A stretch of DNA of 64,000 nucleotides, taken from contig CP121313.1 in assembly GCA_043513815.1 (NCBI GenBank), forward strand, positions 806,001 through 870,000. Reading direction: 5' to 3'. A program made the position numbers and the translations under genes. Below the pieces are notes generated by a model. The model searched no databases, had not been told where the DNA came from, and worked only from the letters and a program-made list of their open reading frames with translations. Positions 47,883 to 57,103 of this stretch are shown in pieces. Positions within the stretch are counted from its first letter, which is position 1. Each line of letters begins with the position of its first letter. The DNA is from JANQIO01 sp043513815. GTDB taxonomy: Bacteria; Pseudomonadota; Gammaproteobacteria; Pseudomonadales; Halieaceae.

Positions 47883-48355
47883 GCTTCCTTGCCGTCCTGG
47901 CATTCGGCTATCAGCGTTTTGAGCCGGTTCCCATCAACCCGACCGTGGATTTGATCGTCGACACGCACTGACGGCCCGCAGGCGCAATTGCCCAGGCAGT
48001 ACACCGGCTCCAGGGTAATGGCGCCATCTGCGGTGGTACCGCCAAACCCGGTGTCGAGCAAGGTTGTCGCCAGCAGCTCCAGGTCTCGGGCGCCCACCGC
48101 CTGGCAGGCCTCTGCCCGGCATATCTGCAGGCGGTGCAGGCCGCCGGGTTCGGTACGAAAGTCGTGATAAAAACTCAGGACGCCGTGGACTTCCGCTTTG
48201 GAAAGGTTCAGCGCACTGGCGATCTTCGGGACGATCTCGGGGGGCACCGAGCCCAACAGCGATTGCACATCCTGCAGCAGTGGCAGTAGCGCCCCGGGTT
48301 CCGCGCTCCAACGCTCGATGACGGCATGGACGTCTTCTCCAGACGGTCCGGACAT
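47879..48355 (-). CDS. fdsG: NAD-dependent formate dehydrogenase gamma subunit (NuoE-like)
   Basis: FdsG (158 aa) holds a [2Fe-2S] cluster. The ligands are in LQICRAEACQAVGARDLE and VYCLGNCACGPSV. The helical N-terminal region includes VPPEIVPKIASALNLSKAEV. It is the first gene of the operon and is divergent from the metallopeptidase gene. Substrate-dependent expression is likely, but no operator is evident in the gap. Confidence 0.95.
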   Translation of the reverse strand: MSGPSGEDVHAVIERWSAEPGALLPLLQDVQSLLGSVPPEIVPKIASALNLSKAEVHGVLSFYHDFRTEPGGLHRLQICRAEACQAVGARDLELLATTLLDTGFGGTTADGAITLEPVYCLGNCACGPSVRVDDQIHGRVDGNRLKTLIAECQDGKEA

Positions 48356-48543
48356 AGCCTGGCCTATAGAGTCTGTTTCTACTTACCATTCTAGCGCAAT
48401 GGGGAATCAATTCGGTGAGTGCAGTGTCCGGGGTTTCTTGGCAGCTGTCCGTTTTCGAAAAAGTGTTGGCCGCCGGTCGCCAGGGCAAGTCCTACGGGGA
48501 GCAGTTGAGTACACTGGTCACCAGGCTTCCAGCGGGGCAATCT

Positions 48544-48897
48544 ATGGATACCAGCGAATTTGAGGCGGTTGTCGACGCAGCAGTCGGGCGCCTGCCAGAT
48601 TGGGTGCGAGAGGCGCTCAACAACATTGAAATTCTGGTGTTGGATACACCCGCCGGGGTGATCGAAGAGGCAGGCGACGACCTGCTGGGTCTCTACACGG
48701 GAACGCCACTGCCGGAGCGGGACAGTAACCATGCTGGCAGCTTGCCCGATGTCATCTACATTTTCCGTTTGCCTCACCTCGCTCTAGGCCTGCCGGACGC
48801 CGAGCTTCGGGAAGAGATCGGCAGGACCACACTGCATGAAATTGCCCACTACTTCGGTCTGGACGATGCCCACCTGGATGATATCGGCTGGGGCTGA
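48544..48897 (+). CDS. Small zincin-like metallopeptidase family protein
   Basis: From the ATG at 48544 the protein is 117 aa (MDTSEFEAVVDAAVGRLPDW). The zinc motif HExxH is in TTLHEIAHYFGLDDAHLDDI, typical of the PF06262 zincin-like family found widely in bacteria. The central VIYIFRLPHL region also matches. A GTG at 48415 would add 43 residues without family support. The physiological substrate is unknown. It is divergent from the fds operon. Confidence 0.85.
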   Translation: MDTSEFEAVVDAAVGRLPDWVREALNNIEILVLDTPAGVIEEAGDDLLGLYTGTPLPERDSNHAGSLPDVIYIFRLPHLALGLPDAELREEIGRTTLHEIAHYFGLDDAHLDDIGWG

Positions 48898-48987
48898 TGT
48901 CCGCCGGCAATGGTTGATGGCCGGACTCAGTTTGCCTGCTCTCCCGGCCTACACGCACAGTAGACGCCTTGGCACAGGAAATCCGAC

Positions 48988-49228
48988 GATGAATGGGGCG
49001 TGTATGAGCTGCGGCGCGTGACTTTTTAGTGCCTTTCAGGAGATTGTTATGAAGGATTCAGTCGATTGCCGCTTGGGTCTGGCGGCATGGATTCCCGCGG
49101 CGGCTTCGAATGCTGTTCGCAGGACAGCGGAGGGCTATATAAGTCCCGGGGCAGATATGTCTGGTCGAAACCTGGAGCCGATAGTTGCCTGCGGTCTCTC
49201 TGAGAAGACAGGTGCACGCCGTGGCTGA
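48988..49228 (+). other. Leader of the amine oxidase gene with two possible small ORFs
   Basis: This segment holds a 10-codon frame (MNGACMSCGA, 48988-49020) and a 59-codon frame at 49049-49228 (MKDSVDCRLGLAAWIPAAAS...). The second is preceded by a good TCAGGAG site and overlaps the amine oxidase GTG start by 8 bp. Neither product resembles a known family to me. They may be leader peptides or chance frames. Confidence 0.35.
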
Positions 49229-50480
49229 TGTGATCATCGTCGGGGCGGGACTGGCGGGCCTGGCCGCAGCGAGCGTTCTGCAAGAGGCGGGGAGAAGTGT
49301 TGTCCTGCTCGAGGCCCGGGACATGCCGGGCGGTCGAACCCGCGCCTCCAACGTACTGGGGCCGCCTGTCGACATTGGCGCCAGCTGGCTGCACGGTATT
49401 GGTGACCACCCTCTTTATGATATTGCAGCGGAACGTGGCCTCGACAGGGTCGTCACAGATTACGACAGCACCCGGGTTTACCGTCGCGATGGCTCGCTTG
49501 AATCCACGTCGGAAGCCAGCATGGAAGCCTTCGAGGCTGCGCTTGAGCAATTGGGCAGAGGGGCGAAGCGAAAACACAGCATCGCCGATCGCCTGCCCCC
49601 ACTTACGGAACGTTTCGCTTCCACGCTACCAGTAGAGCTGCAGCAGTACCTGGTGGCCAATGTGCTTGAAGAGGAGTACGGCGCAGATAGTTCGAGTTTA
49701 TCTGCCCGTGCGCTGGAGGAAGGCCGCGACATGCGGGGCGACGATATCATTCTTCGAGACAGCTACGCCGCGCTTGTTGAGCCGATGGCCAGCTGCCTCG
49801 ATATCCGCTGTAATAGCGTTGTGACGGGTGTCGACTATAGCGGAGAGGAGGTGCGCGTCGAAGCCGGCGGTACTCACTACACCGCCAGGCAAGTGATAAT
49901 CACAGTGCCGCTGGGTGTGCTCAAGCGGGGCAGCATCCGCTTCCGTCCGGCACTCAATAAATCCCATCAGCGTGCAATCGACCAGCTAGGCGTCGGCCTG
50001 CTCAACAAGCTTTACCTTCGATTCCCACGCCGCTTCTGGCGCTCTGATACCCAGGTCTTCGGCTATCAGCATGCCCAGCGCGGGCGCTGGCTTAGCTGGT
50101 ACGACTACAGCCGGGTGACCGGAGAACCGATACTGTTGGGCTTCTGCGCTGCGGCTGCCGCCACAGAGGTCGAAGCCATGGACGACAGGGAGACCGTGGA
50201 AGATGCCCTGCATTGTCTGCACGCTATCTTTGGTAGCGATATGCCTGCGCCCACGGCACATCTGGTGACGCGCTGGGGGCAGGATCCCTTCTCCTGCGGC
50301 GCCTACTCGTTCCTGCAGGCCGGCGCCACGTCGAAGATGCGCCGGGCTCTGGCACGGCCCTTGCTAGACCGGCTTTTCTTTGCCGGCGAGGCTACCGACA
50401 GGCGCTACCCGGCTACCACCCAGGGCGCGTATCGCGCCGGCCGCAAAGCGGCAAAGGCCGTGCTGAACATCAGCGGCTGA
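49221..50480 (+). CDS. FAD-dependent amine oxidase (polyamine oxidase-like)
   Basis: From the GTG at 49221 the protein is 419 aa. The dinucleotide motif ADVIIVGAGLAGLAAASVLQ and the following GGRTRASN are characteristic of monoamine/polyamine oxidases. The segment VDIGASWLHGIGDHPLYDIA, a conserved WLHG, and the C-terminal RLFFAGEATDRRYPATTQGA confirm the family. The substrate could be a polyamine or another amine. There is no obvious signal peptide, so it is probably cytoplasmic. It stands between the metallopeptidase and MBOAT genes. Confidence 0.88.
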   Translation: MADVIIVGAGLAGLAAASVLQEAGRSVVLLEARDMPGGRTRASNVLGPPVDIGASWLHGIGDHPLYDIAAERGLDRVVTDYDSTRVYRRDGSLESTSEASMEAFEAALEQLGRGAKRKHSIADRLPPLTERFASTLPVELQQYLVANVLEEEYGADSSSLSARALEEGRDMRGDDIILRDSYAALVEPMASCLDIRCNSVVTGVDYSGEEVRVEAGGTHYTARQVIITVPLGVLKRGSIRFRPALNKSHQRAIDQLGVGLLNKLYLRFPRRFWRSDTQVFGYQHAQRGRWLSWYDYSRVTGEPILLGFCAAAAATEVEAMDDRETVEDALHCLHAIFGSDMPAPTAHLVTRWGQDPFSCGAYSFLQAGATSKMRRALARPLLDRLFFAGEATDRRYPATTQGAYRAGRKAAKAVLNISG

Positions 50481-50592
50481 CCCGGGGGCGCTCGCGGTCA
50501 TTCCCTTTCCAACGTGGCCTCCGTATCATAGCGACGCGCAAGACAGCCTAACCATCCACCAGGATTTCTGACCAGCGCCCGGCTGGTAGTTC

Positions 50593-52125
50593 ATGTTATT
50601 CAACTCATACCTCTTCCTGTTTGTTTTTCTACCGCTCGCGTTGATCGGCTGTTACCTGCTGGCCGGCCGTGGCTGGCAGCGGATGGCAATGCTCTACCTG
50701 GTGGGGATGTCGCTGTTCTTCTATGGCTGGTGGAACCCCGTCTACCTGTGGCTCCTGGGCGCGTCTGTGGTTACAAATTTTGCCCTGGGTATGGCCCTCA
50801 ACGCTTTAACAGGTGCAGTGCCCCGTCGGTTGCTGCTGGTCCTCGGTGTGGTTTTCAACCTGGTACTGCTGGGCTATTTCAAATACGCCAATTTCTTTGT
50901 CGATTCACTGAACGAGGCCATTGGCACGTCGTTCACTTTGCAAACCATCGTCCTGCCGCTGGCGATTTCCTTTTTCACCTTCCAGCAAATTACCTACATC
51001 GTCGATACCTGGAAGGGCATCGTGAAGGAACACAGTTTCCTCCACTACTGTTTGTTCGTGACTTTCTTTCCCCAGTTGCTGGCTGGGCCCATCGTGCACC
51101 ACAAGGAAATTCTGCCCCAATTCAAGGCAGGCCAGGCTATGCGCTTCAGTCACAGCAACCTGGCGGTCGGCAGCGCGCTGTTAGTGCTGGGGCTTTTCAA
51201 AAAGGTGATAATGGCCGACAGCCTGGGCGCCTATGCCGCACCGACCTTCGAATTGGCAGAGCAGGGTGGTACCGTTTATTTCCTGCCGGGGTGGATCGCG
51301 GCCATTGCCTTTACGTTGGGCGTATATTTTGACTTTTCCGCGTACTCTGACATGGCCCTGGGGCTGGCGCGGATGTTCGGTATTCACCTGCCTATCAATT
51401 TCCTGTCGCCCATGAAGGCCCGCAATATTATTGAGCTGTGGCAGGGCTGGCACATTACGCTGACGCGTTTTCTGCGCAATTACATTTTCAAGCCCTTGGG
51501 AGGCGCCCAGCATGGCACCGTTCGGCGGCACACCAACACCCTGGTGACCATGCTGCTGGGCGGCTTGTGGCATGGGGCGTCCTGGAACTTCGTGATCTGG
51601 GGCGGCTTGAACGGCCTGTTCCTGGTAATCAACCACCTGTGGATCACTGTCTGCCAGCGGCTGGGCTGGCAACTCGGCGGCCGTCGCAGCTGGCGAGTTT
51701 TCTCCCAGTTTCTCACCTTCAATGCCTTTTGCGCTGCCGCGGTGTTTTTCAAGGCGGACACCACCAGCAGTGCGTCGGCAATGCTGGCTGGCATGTTTGG
51801 CCTCAACGGATTCGCCATGTCAGAGTTTCTCGTCGCCAGCCTGTCCAGTGGCGGCTTGGTGAATTTCCTGTTGTTTTACGGGCAGGGCCTGGCAATGATG
51901 GTCTGGACCCTGGTCATGGTGCTCGCCATGCCCAACGTCTACCAGATCATGGGCAGGGGCATGGCGCTGGCCGGCTTCTATCCGCGCAGGCTCTACCGAT
52001 ACAAGGGGGAGCGGTTGCTGTGGCGTCCGGACTGGCGCTGGGCCGTCGCCCTGGCCTTGCTAGCGTTGTACGTTCTGCACGCCATGGCAACCGATGTTCA
52101 GGAATTCATCTACTTCCAGTTTTAG
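50593..52125 (+). CDS. MBOAT family O-acyltransferase (AlgI-like)
   Basis: This 510-aa polytopic protein starts MLFNSYLFLFVFLPLALIGC. It has the MBOAT core LYFKYANFF-like region, FPQLLAGPIVHHKEILPQF near residue 157, and the catalytic histidine in LGGLWHGASWNFVIWGGLNG near residue 315. AlgI-type proteins move acetyl groups across the inner membrane for O-acetylation of exopolysaccharide. The next gene is an AlgX/AlgJ-like partner. No alginate polymerase gene is in the window, so the acceptor is probably another polymer. Confidence 0.92.
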   Translation: MLFNSYLFLFVFLPLALIGCYLLAGRGWQRMAMLYLVGMSLFFYGWWNPVYLWLLGASVVTNFALGMALNALTGAVPRRLLLVLGVVFNLVLLGYFKYANFFVDSLNEAIGTSFTLQTIVLPLAISFFTFQQITYIVDTWKGIVKEHSFLHYCLFVTFFPQLLAGPIVHHKEILPQFKAGQAMRFSHSNLAVGSALLVLGLFKKVIMADSLGAYAAPTFELAEQGGTVYFLPGWIAAIAFTLGVYFDFSAYSDMALGLARMFGIHLPINFLSPMKARNIIELWQGWHITLTRFLRNYIFKPLGGAQHGTVRRHTNTLVTMLLGGLWHGASWNFVIWGGLNGLFLVINHLWITVCQRLGWQLGGRRSWRVFSQFLTFNAFCAAAVFFKADTTSSASAMLAGMFGLNGFAMSEFLVASLSSGGLVNFLLFYGQGLAMMVWTLVMVLAMPNVYQIMGRGMALAGFYPRRLYRYKGERLLWRPDWRWAVALALLALYVLHAMATDVQEFIYFQF

Positions 52126-52128
52126 GCG

Positions 52129-53232
52129 ATGGACGACACCACAGAAAAAATAGAGATAGCATCCCGTGATTACCTGAGAGCTTTTCTTGGGTTTCTCACG
52201 CTTGTCGCCCTGGTCAATCTGCTGGGGATAGCTGCGTTTCTGTGGCAGCCGCGAGATTTCTACTACCGCCCCTGGGAGTATTTCTACGAGCTTGCCTATC
52301 GTTTTGAAGCTTTCGACGCCAGTTGGCACCAGCACCAGTCAGCAGACCTCAGCCGGCAAAACCTGTTTTTCTACCAGGGCAGGCACTACACCGATGTCAC
52401 GACGGACGCAGAGGGCTACCGTACCGTGCCGCTCACCAGCGACCGCTATGAAATTGTCGTATCTGGCGATTCGCTGGTCTTCGGCAGCGGCCTCAGCGAC
52501 GGTGAAACCCTGCCCTGGCGCCTGGCAGAGCAACTGGGTGTGCCAGTGTTCAACGGTGGCAGAAGCGCCCTGTTCAATACCTTGAAGAAGCCCGAGCTTC
52601 AGGGCGTGGATATTGTCATTGATGTGCGGGGCGAGCCCCTGGTGGCAGGGCAGGTATTTGCAGATTACGGCTACAGCCCGGATGAGCCCTACCGGCCCAG
52701 GGTCACCAATGAATTCAGCCGCTGGGAGGCGCTCCGCGAAGTCGCCCCGCAGCGCTACCTGTTGACGCATATCGCGGGGCGGCTCATTGGCCGCGCCTCC
52801 CGAGACCTTTTGGTGCTGATGACCGGCACGCGGGATCGGCGCTACATGCCGTACCGGCTCACGGACCAGACACTTGCGAGCGCAGCCGATGCCATCGAGG
52901 CGCGCAGCGACCGTCTGCGAAGTATGGGCAAGCGTTATATTTTTGTGGCGGTGCCATTCGAGCAGACGCTTTACGCACCACAGGTTACCGAAGCGCAGCG
53001 CGGCTACTTGCAGCGCCTGCACACGGAACTTGAGCGGCGCGGCGTCGAGTCAGTCCCACTGCTGGAGCTTTTCCAGGCCAACCGGGAAAGAGAAATCTTT
53101 CAACGATATGATACCCACTGGAGCCCGCTGGGTGTGCAGCTCGCCGTGACCGCCCTCTGCGACTATTTACAGTCGAGCGCCGCCGGTGAACGTTTGCATT
53201 CTAGCCCGATTCAGGCGCCGCGAGATTGCTGA
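52129..53232 (+). CDS. AlgX/AlgJ-like SGNH acetyltransferase partner of the MBOAT protein
   Basis: This 367-aa protein has one N-terminal membrane segment (FLGFLTLVALVNLLGIAAFL) and a periplasmic domain. The SGNH nucleophile block is EIVVSGDSLVFGSGLSDGET near residue 117. The Asp-His block is FQRYDTHWSPLGVQL near residue 323. It is 3 bp after the MBOAT gene, so the pair probably works as an acetyl transfer system. The 3' end overlaps the convergent M20 peptidase gene by 32 bp. Confidence 0.8.
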   Translation: MDDTTEKIEIASRDYLRAFLGFLTLVALVNLLGIAAFLWQPRDFYYRPWEYFYELAYRFEAFDASWHQHQSADLSRQNLFFYQGRHYTDVTTDAEGYRTVPLTSDRYEIVVSGDSLVFGSGLSDGETLPWRLAEQLGVPVFNGGRSALFNTLKKPELQGVDIVIDVRGEPLVAGQVFADYGYSPDEPYRPRVTNEFSRWEALREVAPQRYLLTHIAGRLIGRASRDLLVLMTGTRDRRYMPYRLTDQTLASAADAIEARSDRLRSMGKRYIFVAVPFEQTLYAPQVTEAQRGYLQRLHTELERRGVESVPLLELFQANREREIFQRYDTHWSPLGVQLAVTALCDYLQSSAAGERLHSSPIQAPRDC

Positions 53233-54670
53233 GCACTGCGTGGTAGAAGCGCACCGCTTCAGCGTAGTCACCGATAGCCACCTGTTCATCTACTCCGTGC
53301 ACGCGTTTCATGGTGTTGGGGTTGGCCCGGTACATCATGAATCGATAGACACTGTCCGACAGGTCTACAAAGTGTTTGGCATCGGTGCCGCCCTGCACCA
53401 GGTAAGGTGCAACCAGCACGTTTTCGTCCATGCCGCGAATCGTCTTTTCCAGCAGTCGGTAGCCGAAGCTATCTGTTGAGGATACCGGTGACGGTTCATT
53501 GGCCATATGGACCGAGACCGCTACCCGGTCATCATCAATGACAGACTCGATGTGTTGCCGTACATCGTCAACGGTGTCGCCGGGCAGGACGCGAAAATTC
53601 ACCACAGCCTTGGCACGAGTGGGCAGGATATTGGACTTGGTGCTGCCTTCCAGCATGGTTACCGCTGTGGTTGTCCGTATGCTGGCCGCAGTCGTCGCGC
53701 TGGACAGCATGATCTTTTCCACCAGGGGTGCCAGTAGCCAGGTGTTGGCCAGCGCCAGCCTTGTTGACAGGGGAAAGTAGTGGCCCAGGTAGTGAAAGTT
53801 CTCTTTCATGGCCGACAGGTCGGCGGGGAAGGGGTTTTCTTCCACTTTGACAATGGCCTGCGCGAGGATGCCAGCGGCGGTATGGGGCGGTGGTTGTGAG
53901 GAATGGCCGCCTGGAGCGTCCACGGTCAAGTGCAGGTTCATATACCCCTTTTCGGCGATGCCTATGATGGCGATGGGCGCCTCAATGTCTGTTATCAAAC
54001 CTTCGGTGACCACGCCGCCCTCGTCGAGCACAAACTCGAAGGAGATCCCCTGTTCCCTGAAATATTGCGCGACCTCTGCCGCGCCCTCCTTGCCTCCCAC
54101 TTCTTCATCGTGACCGAATGAAAAATAGACAGTGCGCGCCGGGACCTGGCCCGTAGCGAGCATCATCTCCATGGCCTCCATCAGCGCCATAACCGTCAGC
54201 TTGTCATCGAGTGCGCCGCGCCCCCATACGACACCCTCTTCGATGGCTCCTCCGAAGGGCGGCTGGGACCAGTCTTCTGCGGTGGCGGGGTCCACCGGCA
54301 CCACGTCCATGTGTCCCATGAACAACGCCGGCTTCAGCCCGGGGTCTTGCCCTGCAATGCGATAGACGAGACTGTAGTCATTGATTGTGCGCAGCGACGC
54401 CGTCTCGTGTATCCGCGGGTAGTTGGCTGCCAGGTAGCGGTGAAAGTCGAGGAATGCCTGTGCATCGAAGTTGCTGCGGTCGTCGTGGGATATGGTCGGA
54501 ATCCGGATCGAGCCGGCCAGGCGTTCAGCCATGGCATCGGCATCGACAGGCAGTTCGGGCACGGGTGCCATATCGTAGAGCTGGCGATCGGGGAATTGTG
54601 TGGTGGCCCTCACCACCAGTACGGCTACCAGGACGGCCAGCGCCAGATTGGGTATCAGCAGTTTTTTCAT
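53201..54670 (-). CDS. M20 family metallopeptidase, membrane-anchored (PM20D1-like)
   Basis: This 489-aa protein starts with a hydrophobic segment (LLIPNLALAVLVAVLVV). The zinc ligands are in FMGHMDVVPVDPATAEDWSQ and in GRGALDDKLTVMALMEAME. The catalytic glutamate is in SFGHDEEVGGKEGAAEVAQY. The dimerisation domain spans about residues 250-380. It resembles carboxypeptidase S / N-acyl-amino-acid hydrolases. It probably acts in the periplasm on a small N-acyl or peptide substrate, which is inferred. Confidence 0.87.
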   Translation of the reverse strand: MKKLLIPNLALAVLVAVLVVRATTQFPDRQLYDMAPVPELPVDADAMAERLAGSIRIPTISHDDRSNFDAQAFLDFHRYLAANYPRIHETASLRTINDYSLVYRIAGQDPGLKPALFMGHMDVVPVDPATAEDWSQPPFGGAIEEGVVWGRGALDDKLTVMALMEAMEMMLATGQVPARTVYFSFGHDEEVGGKEGAAEVAQYFREQGISFEFVLDEGGVVTEGLITDIEAPIAIIGIAEKGYMNLHLTVDAPGGHSSQPPPHTAAGILAQAIVKVEENPFPADLSAMKENFHYLGHYFPLSTRLALANTWLLAPLVEKIMLSSATTAASIRTTTAVTMLEGSTKSNILPTRAKAVVNFRVLPGDTVDDVRQHIESVIDDDRVAVSVHMANEPSPVSSTDSFGYRLLEKTIRGMDENVLVAPYLVQGGTDAKHFVDLSDSVYRFMMYRANPNTMKRVHGVDEQVAIGDYAEAVRFYHAVLSNLAAPESG

Positions 54671-54925
54671 TGTTACGTCGCACAGGAGTGACTGGCCAGT
54701 ATAAGAGCGCCGGGCGCAGAAATCATCGGTGTGCGGCCTCTGCCCATGAAAGCGCCACCGCTATGGATGTCCGGGCATTTCATGCGTGATCGCCATCAGA
54801 TGTATGTCAGTAGGCTGTGGTCTGCCAGCGCTCCCGTCCGAAAGCGGGACATCGGTAGGTGAGTCTGCCGATCATCCGGCTTATACTCTGCCGCGAAAGT
54901 TACTAAGCCTGAATACGGAATAAAC

Positions 54926-56005
54926 TTGTCTGATTTTTCCCCGACCCGGCTGGTTGGACTCGATATCGTTCGTGGTGGCGCCATTCTGGCGGTGTTGTTC
55001 GCCCATGGGCGGTACCTGATGGATGCCCCGGATGACTACCTGTTTCTGACCATCACCGGAAAATTTGGCGTTGAGCTATTCTTTGTGCTCAGCGGATTCC
55101 TGATTGGCGCCATTCTTATACGCGCCTGCGAACGGGAGCTGTCTTCCGGCTCGCTGCTGCGCTTCTGGACACGGCGCTGGCTGCGCACTCTACCCGCCTA
55201 CTTTGCTGTGCTGTTGTTTGTCTGGGCAGTATTCGGCGAGGTCGATATTCGCTATTTCTTCTTTTTGCAGGATCTGCTGATCGGCAACTGGAATATTTTG
55301 CCAGTCAGCTGGACCCTGGTGATTGAGGAGTGGTTTTACCTGCTCTTTCCGCCCGCTTGCTTCATTTTGTGGCGTTTCTCCCCGCGGTGGGGCTTTGTTA
55401 CCGCCGCCACCATGTTGTTGCTGACATCGGTGGTCCTCATGTACCAGGACTACGGCAGCTGCGCTGCTGCTACGAATCCACTGCGCTGTTTCGAGATCGA
55501 GATACGCAAGTTCACGTTCCGTTTCACCAGCCTGGGTATGGGCGCCATGCTTGCCTGGCTGCACCACCGGCGCGATATTCGCATCTGGCTGCGCCCTCAT
55601 CTTGTGTGGCTGCAGCTTGCGACCTGGTCGATAGTCGCCGTCGTGCTGCTGATCTGCGCCGATATTATCCTCCGCCACCCGGGTGTATTGCCGGTCCCGC
55701 TTGCCTTCGCGTTGTTCTACCCCTTGATGGGTGTAGGCTCGGTGATGATCGTTGCCCTGATGTACGTTTGGGAACCGTCGCCGCCAAAAATCATCGGTAC
55801 ATTTTTCACCTTCATGAGTGTCACCAGCTACAGCTGCTACCTCTGGCACCTCATGATCAATGACTACATCGGTGAGGCATTCCCCGAGTGGAACCAGTAT
55901 CTTGCGGTGCTTGTGTTTCTGGTGGCTTCCCTGCTGGTGGGCTGGCTGTCGTACTATGCGGTGGAGAAACCGTTCCTGCTGTTGCGCGACAAACTCACCC
56001 GCTAG
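54926..56005 (+). CDS. Acyltransferase 3 family membrane protein (OafA-like)
   Basis: The start is a TTG at 54926 (MSDFSPTRLVGLDIVRGGAI). The 359-aa protein has about ten hydrophobic segments. The conserved histidine lies in LAVLFAHGRYL near residue 29, and FGVELFFVLSGFLIGAILI follows near residue 49. The C-terminal SYSCYLWHLMINDYIG also fits. Such proteins O-acylate surface polysaccharide or other envelope molecules. It ends 24 bp before the dipeptidase gene. Confidence 0.87.
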   Translation: MSDFSPTRLVGLDIVRGGAILAVLFAHGRYLMDAPDDYLFLTITGKFGVELFFVLSGFLIGAILIRACERELSSGSLLRFWTRRWLRTLPAYFAVLLFVWAVFGEVDIRYFFFLQDLLIGNWNILPVSWTLVIEEWFYLLFPPACFILWRFSPRWGFVTAATMLLLTSVVLMYQDYGSCAAATNPLRCFEIEIRKFTFRFTSLGMGAMLAWLHHRRDIRIWLRPHLVWLQLATWSIVAVVLLICADIILRHPGVLPVPLAFALFYPLMGVGSVMIVALMYVWEPSPPKIIGTFFTFMSVTSYSCYLWHLMINDYIGEAFPEWNQYLAVLVFLVASLLVGWLSYYAVEKPFLLLRDKLTR

Positions 56006-56028
56006 GCAGCCTTTCTGGAGAAGGAGCA

Positions 56029-57101
56029 ATGGTGAAAACAGGCTGGACCAGGCGAGAAGTCATGCGACGGGCAGCATTGGCGGTGGCCGCCGTCGGGCTG
56101 CCAGTCTCCGCGCATGCTCGCAGCTATGACGACATGTTGGTGATCGACGCACTCTGCTTTGGCCGCGAATGGGGGAGGAAGCCCTGGCTGGGCTGCGCGC
56201 AGCGAATTACTCGGGCATCATCGAGAGTCTGCCCCGTAGCGACCTGCAGACGGCAATTGACGCTTTGGTGGAATGGCGTGAGCGGGTACGCCAGCACGAA
56301 GACAGTTTGCTGCTGGCGCTGGAGGCCGACGACTTCGAACGGGCCCAGGCCAGCGGCCGCACAGCGGTGCTCATGAACTTCCAGAACGCCACCATGCTGG
56401 AAGGGGAGGTCGCAAATATCAATGCGCTGCACGCCCTGGGCATGCGCGCCTTTCAGCTCACCTACAATTTCCGCAATCGGGTCGGCGATGGCTGCCTGGA
56501 GCGCACCAATGCCGGGCTCTCAGACTATGGCCTTGAAGTAGTGGCGCGCATGAACGAGGTCGGGGTGCTGATCGACCTGTCCCACTGCGGCCAGCAGACC
56601 ACGCTGGATGGCATTGCCTTCTCCCAGCGCCCCGTGGCCATGACCCATACAATGTGTGACAGCGTCCGCCCCGGTCATCCACGTGCCAAGACCGATGCCC
56701 AGATCCGCGCCTGCGCTGAGAAAGGCGGCGTTAGCGGCATGACTGCCCTTGGCTATTTCATTGGTCCCGACCCGGGCGGTGAGACCACGATAGAGCACTA
56801 CGCGAATCATATCGAGCATGCGGTAAAGATTGCCGGCATCGAGCATGTCGGCATTTCCACGGACTTCCCGCCCCAGGGTATCTCGCCCTGGGCGAACTAT
56901 GAGGAGTGGTTCGTACCCCGCACCCAATGGTTCAAGCCCAGCTACCAGTTGCGCTGGCCGCCCTGGATTCCTGAGCTGGATACCACCGATCGCTATCGCA
57001 ACCTGCTGGCGGTGCTCGAGGGGCGGGGCTGGTCCACAGGCGAGCTGGAAAAACTGCTGGGGCTTAACTGGCTGCGCCTGTTCAAAGAGACCATCGGCTA
57101 G
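56029..57101 (+). pseudogene. Tat-exported M19 membrane dipeptidase-like protein with apparent frameshift
   Basis: The ATG at 56029 opens MVKTGWTRREVMRRAALAVA, a twin-arginine signal. After LVIDALCFGREWG the frame is lost in the G run at 56170-56174. Restoring one G gives REWGEEALAGLRAANYSG and joins the rest of the gene, which runs to 57101. The M19 features include IDLSHCGQQTTLDGIAFSQR and a HVGISTDF block. The repaired protein would have 357 aa. Zinc-dependent renal-dipeptidase-type enzymes cleave dipeptides or D-amino acid derivatives. A homopolymer sequencing error is the simplest cause. Confidence 0.85.
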
Positions 57102-57103
57102 CC

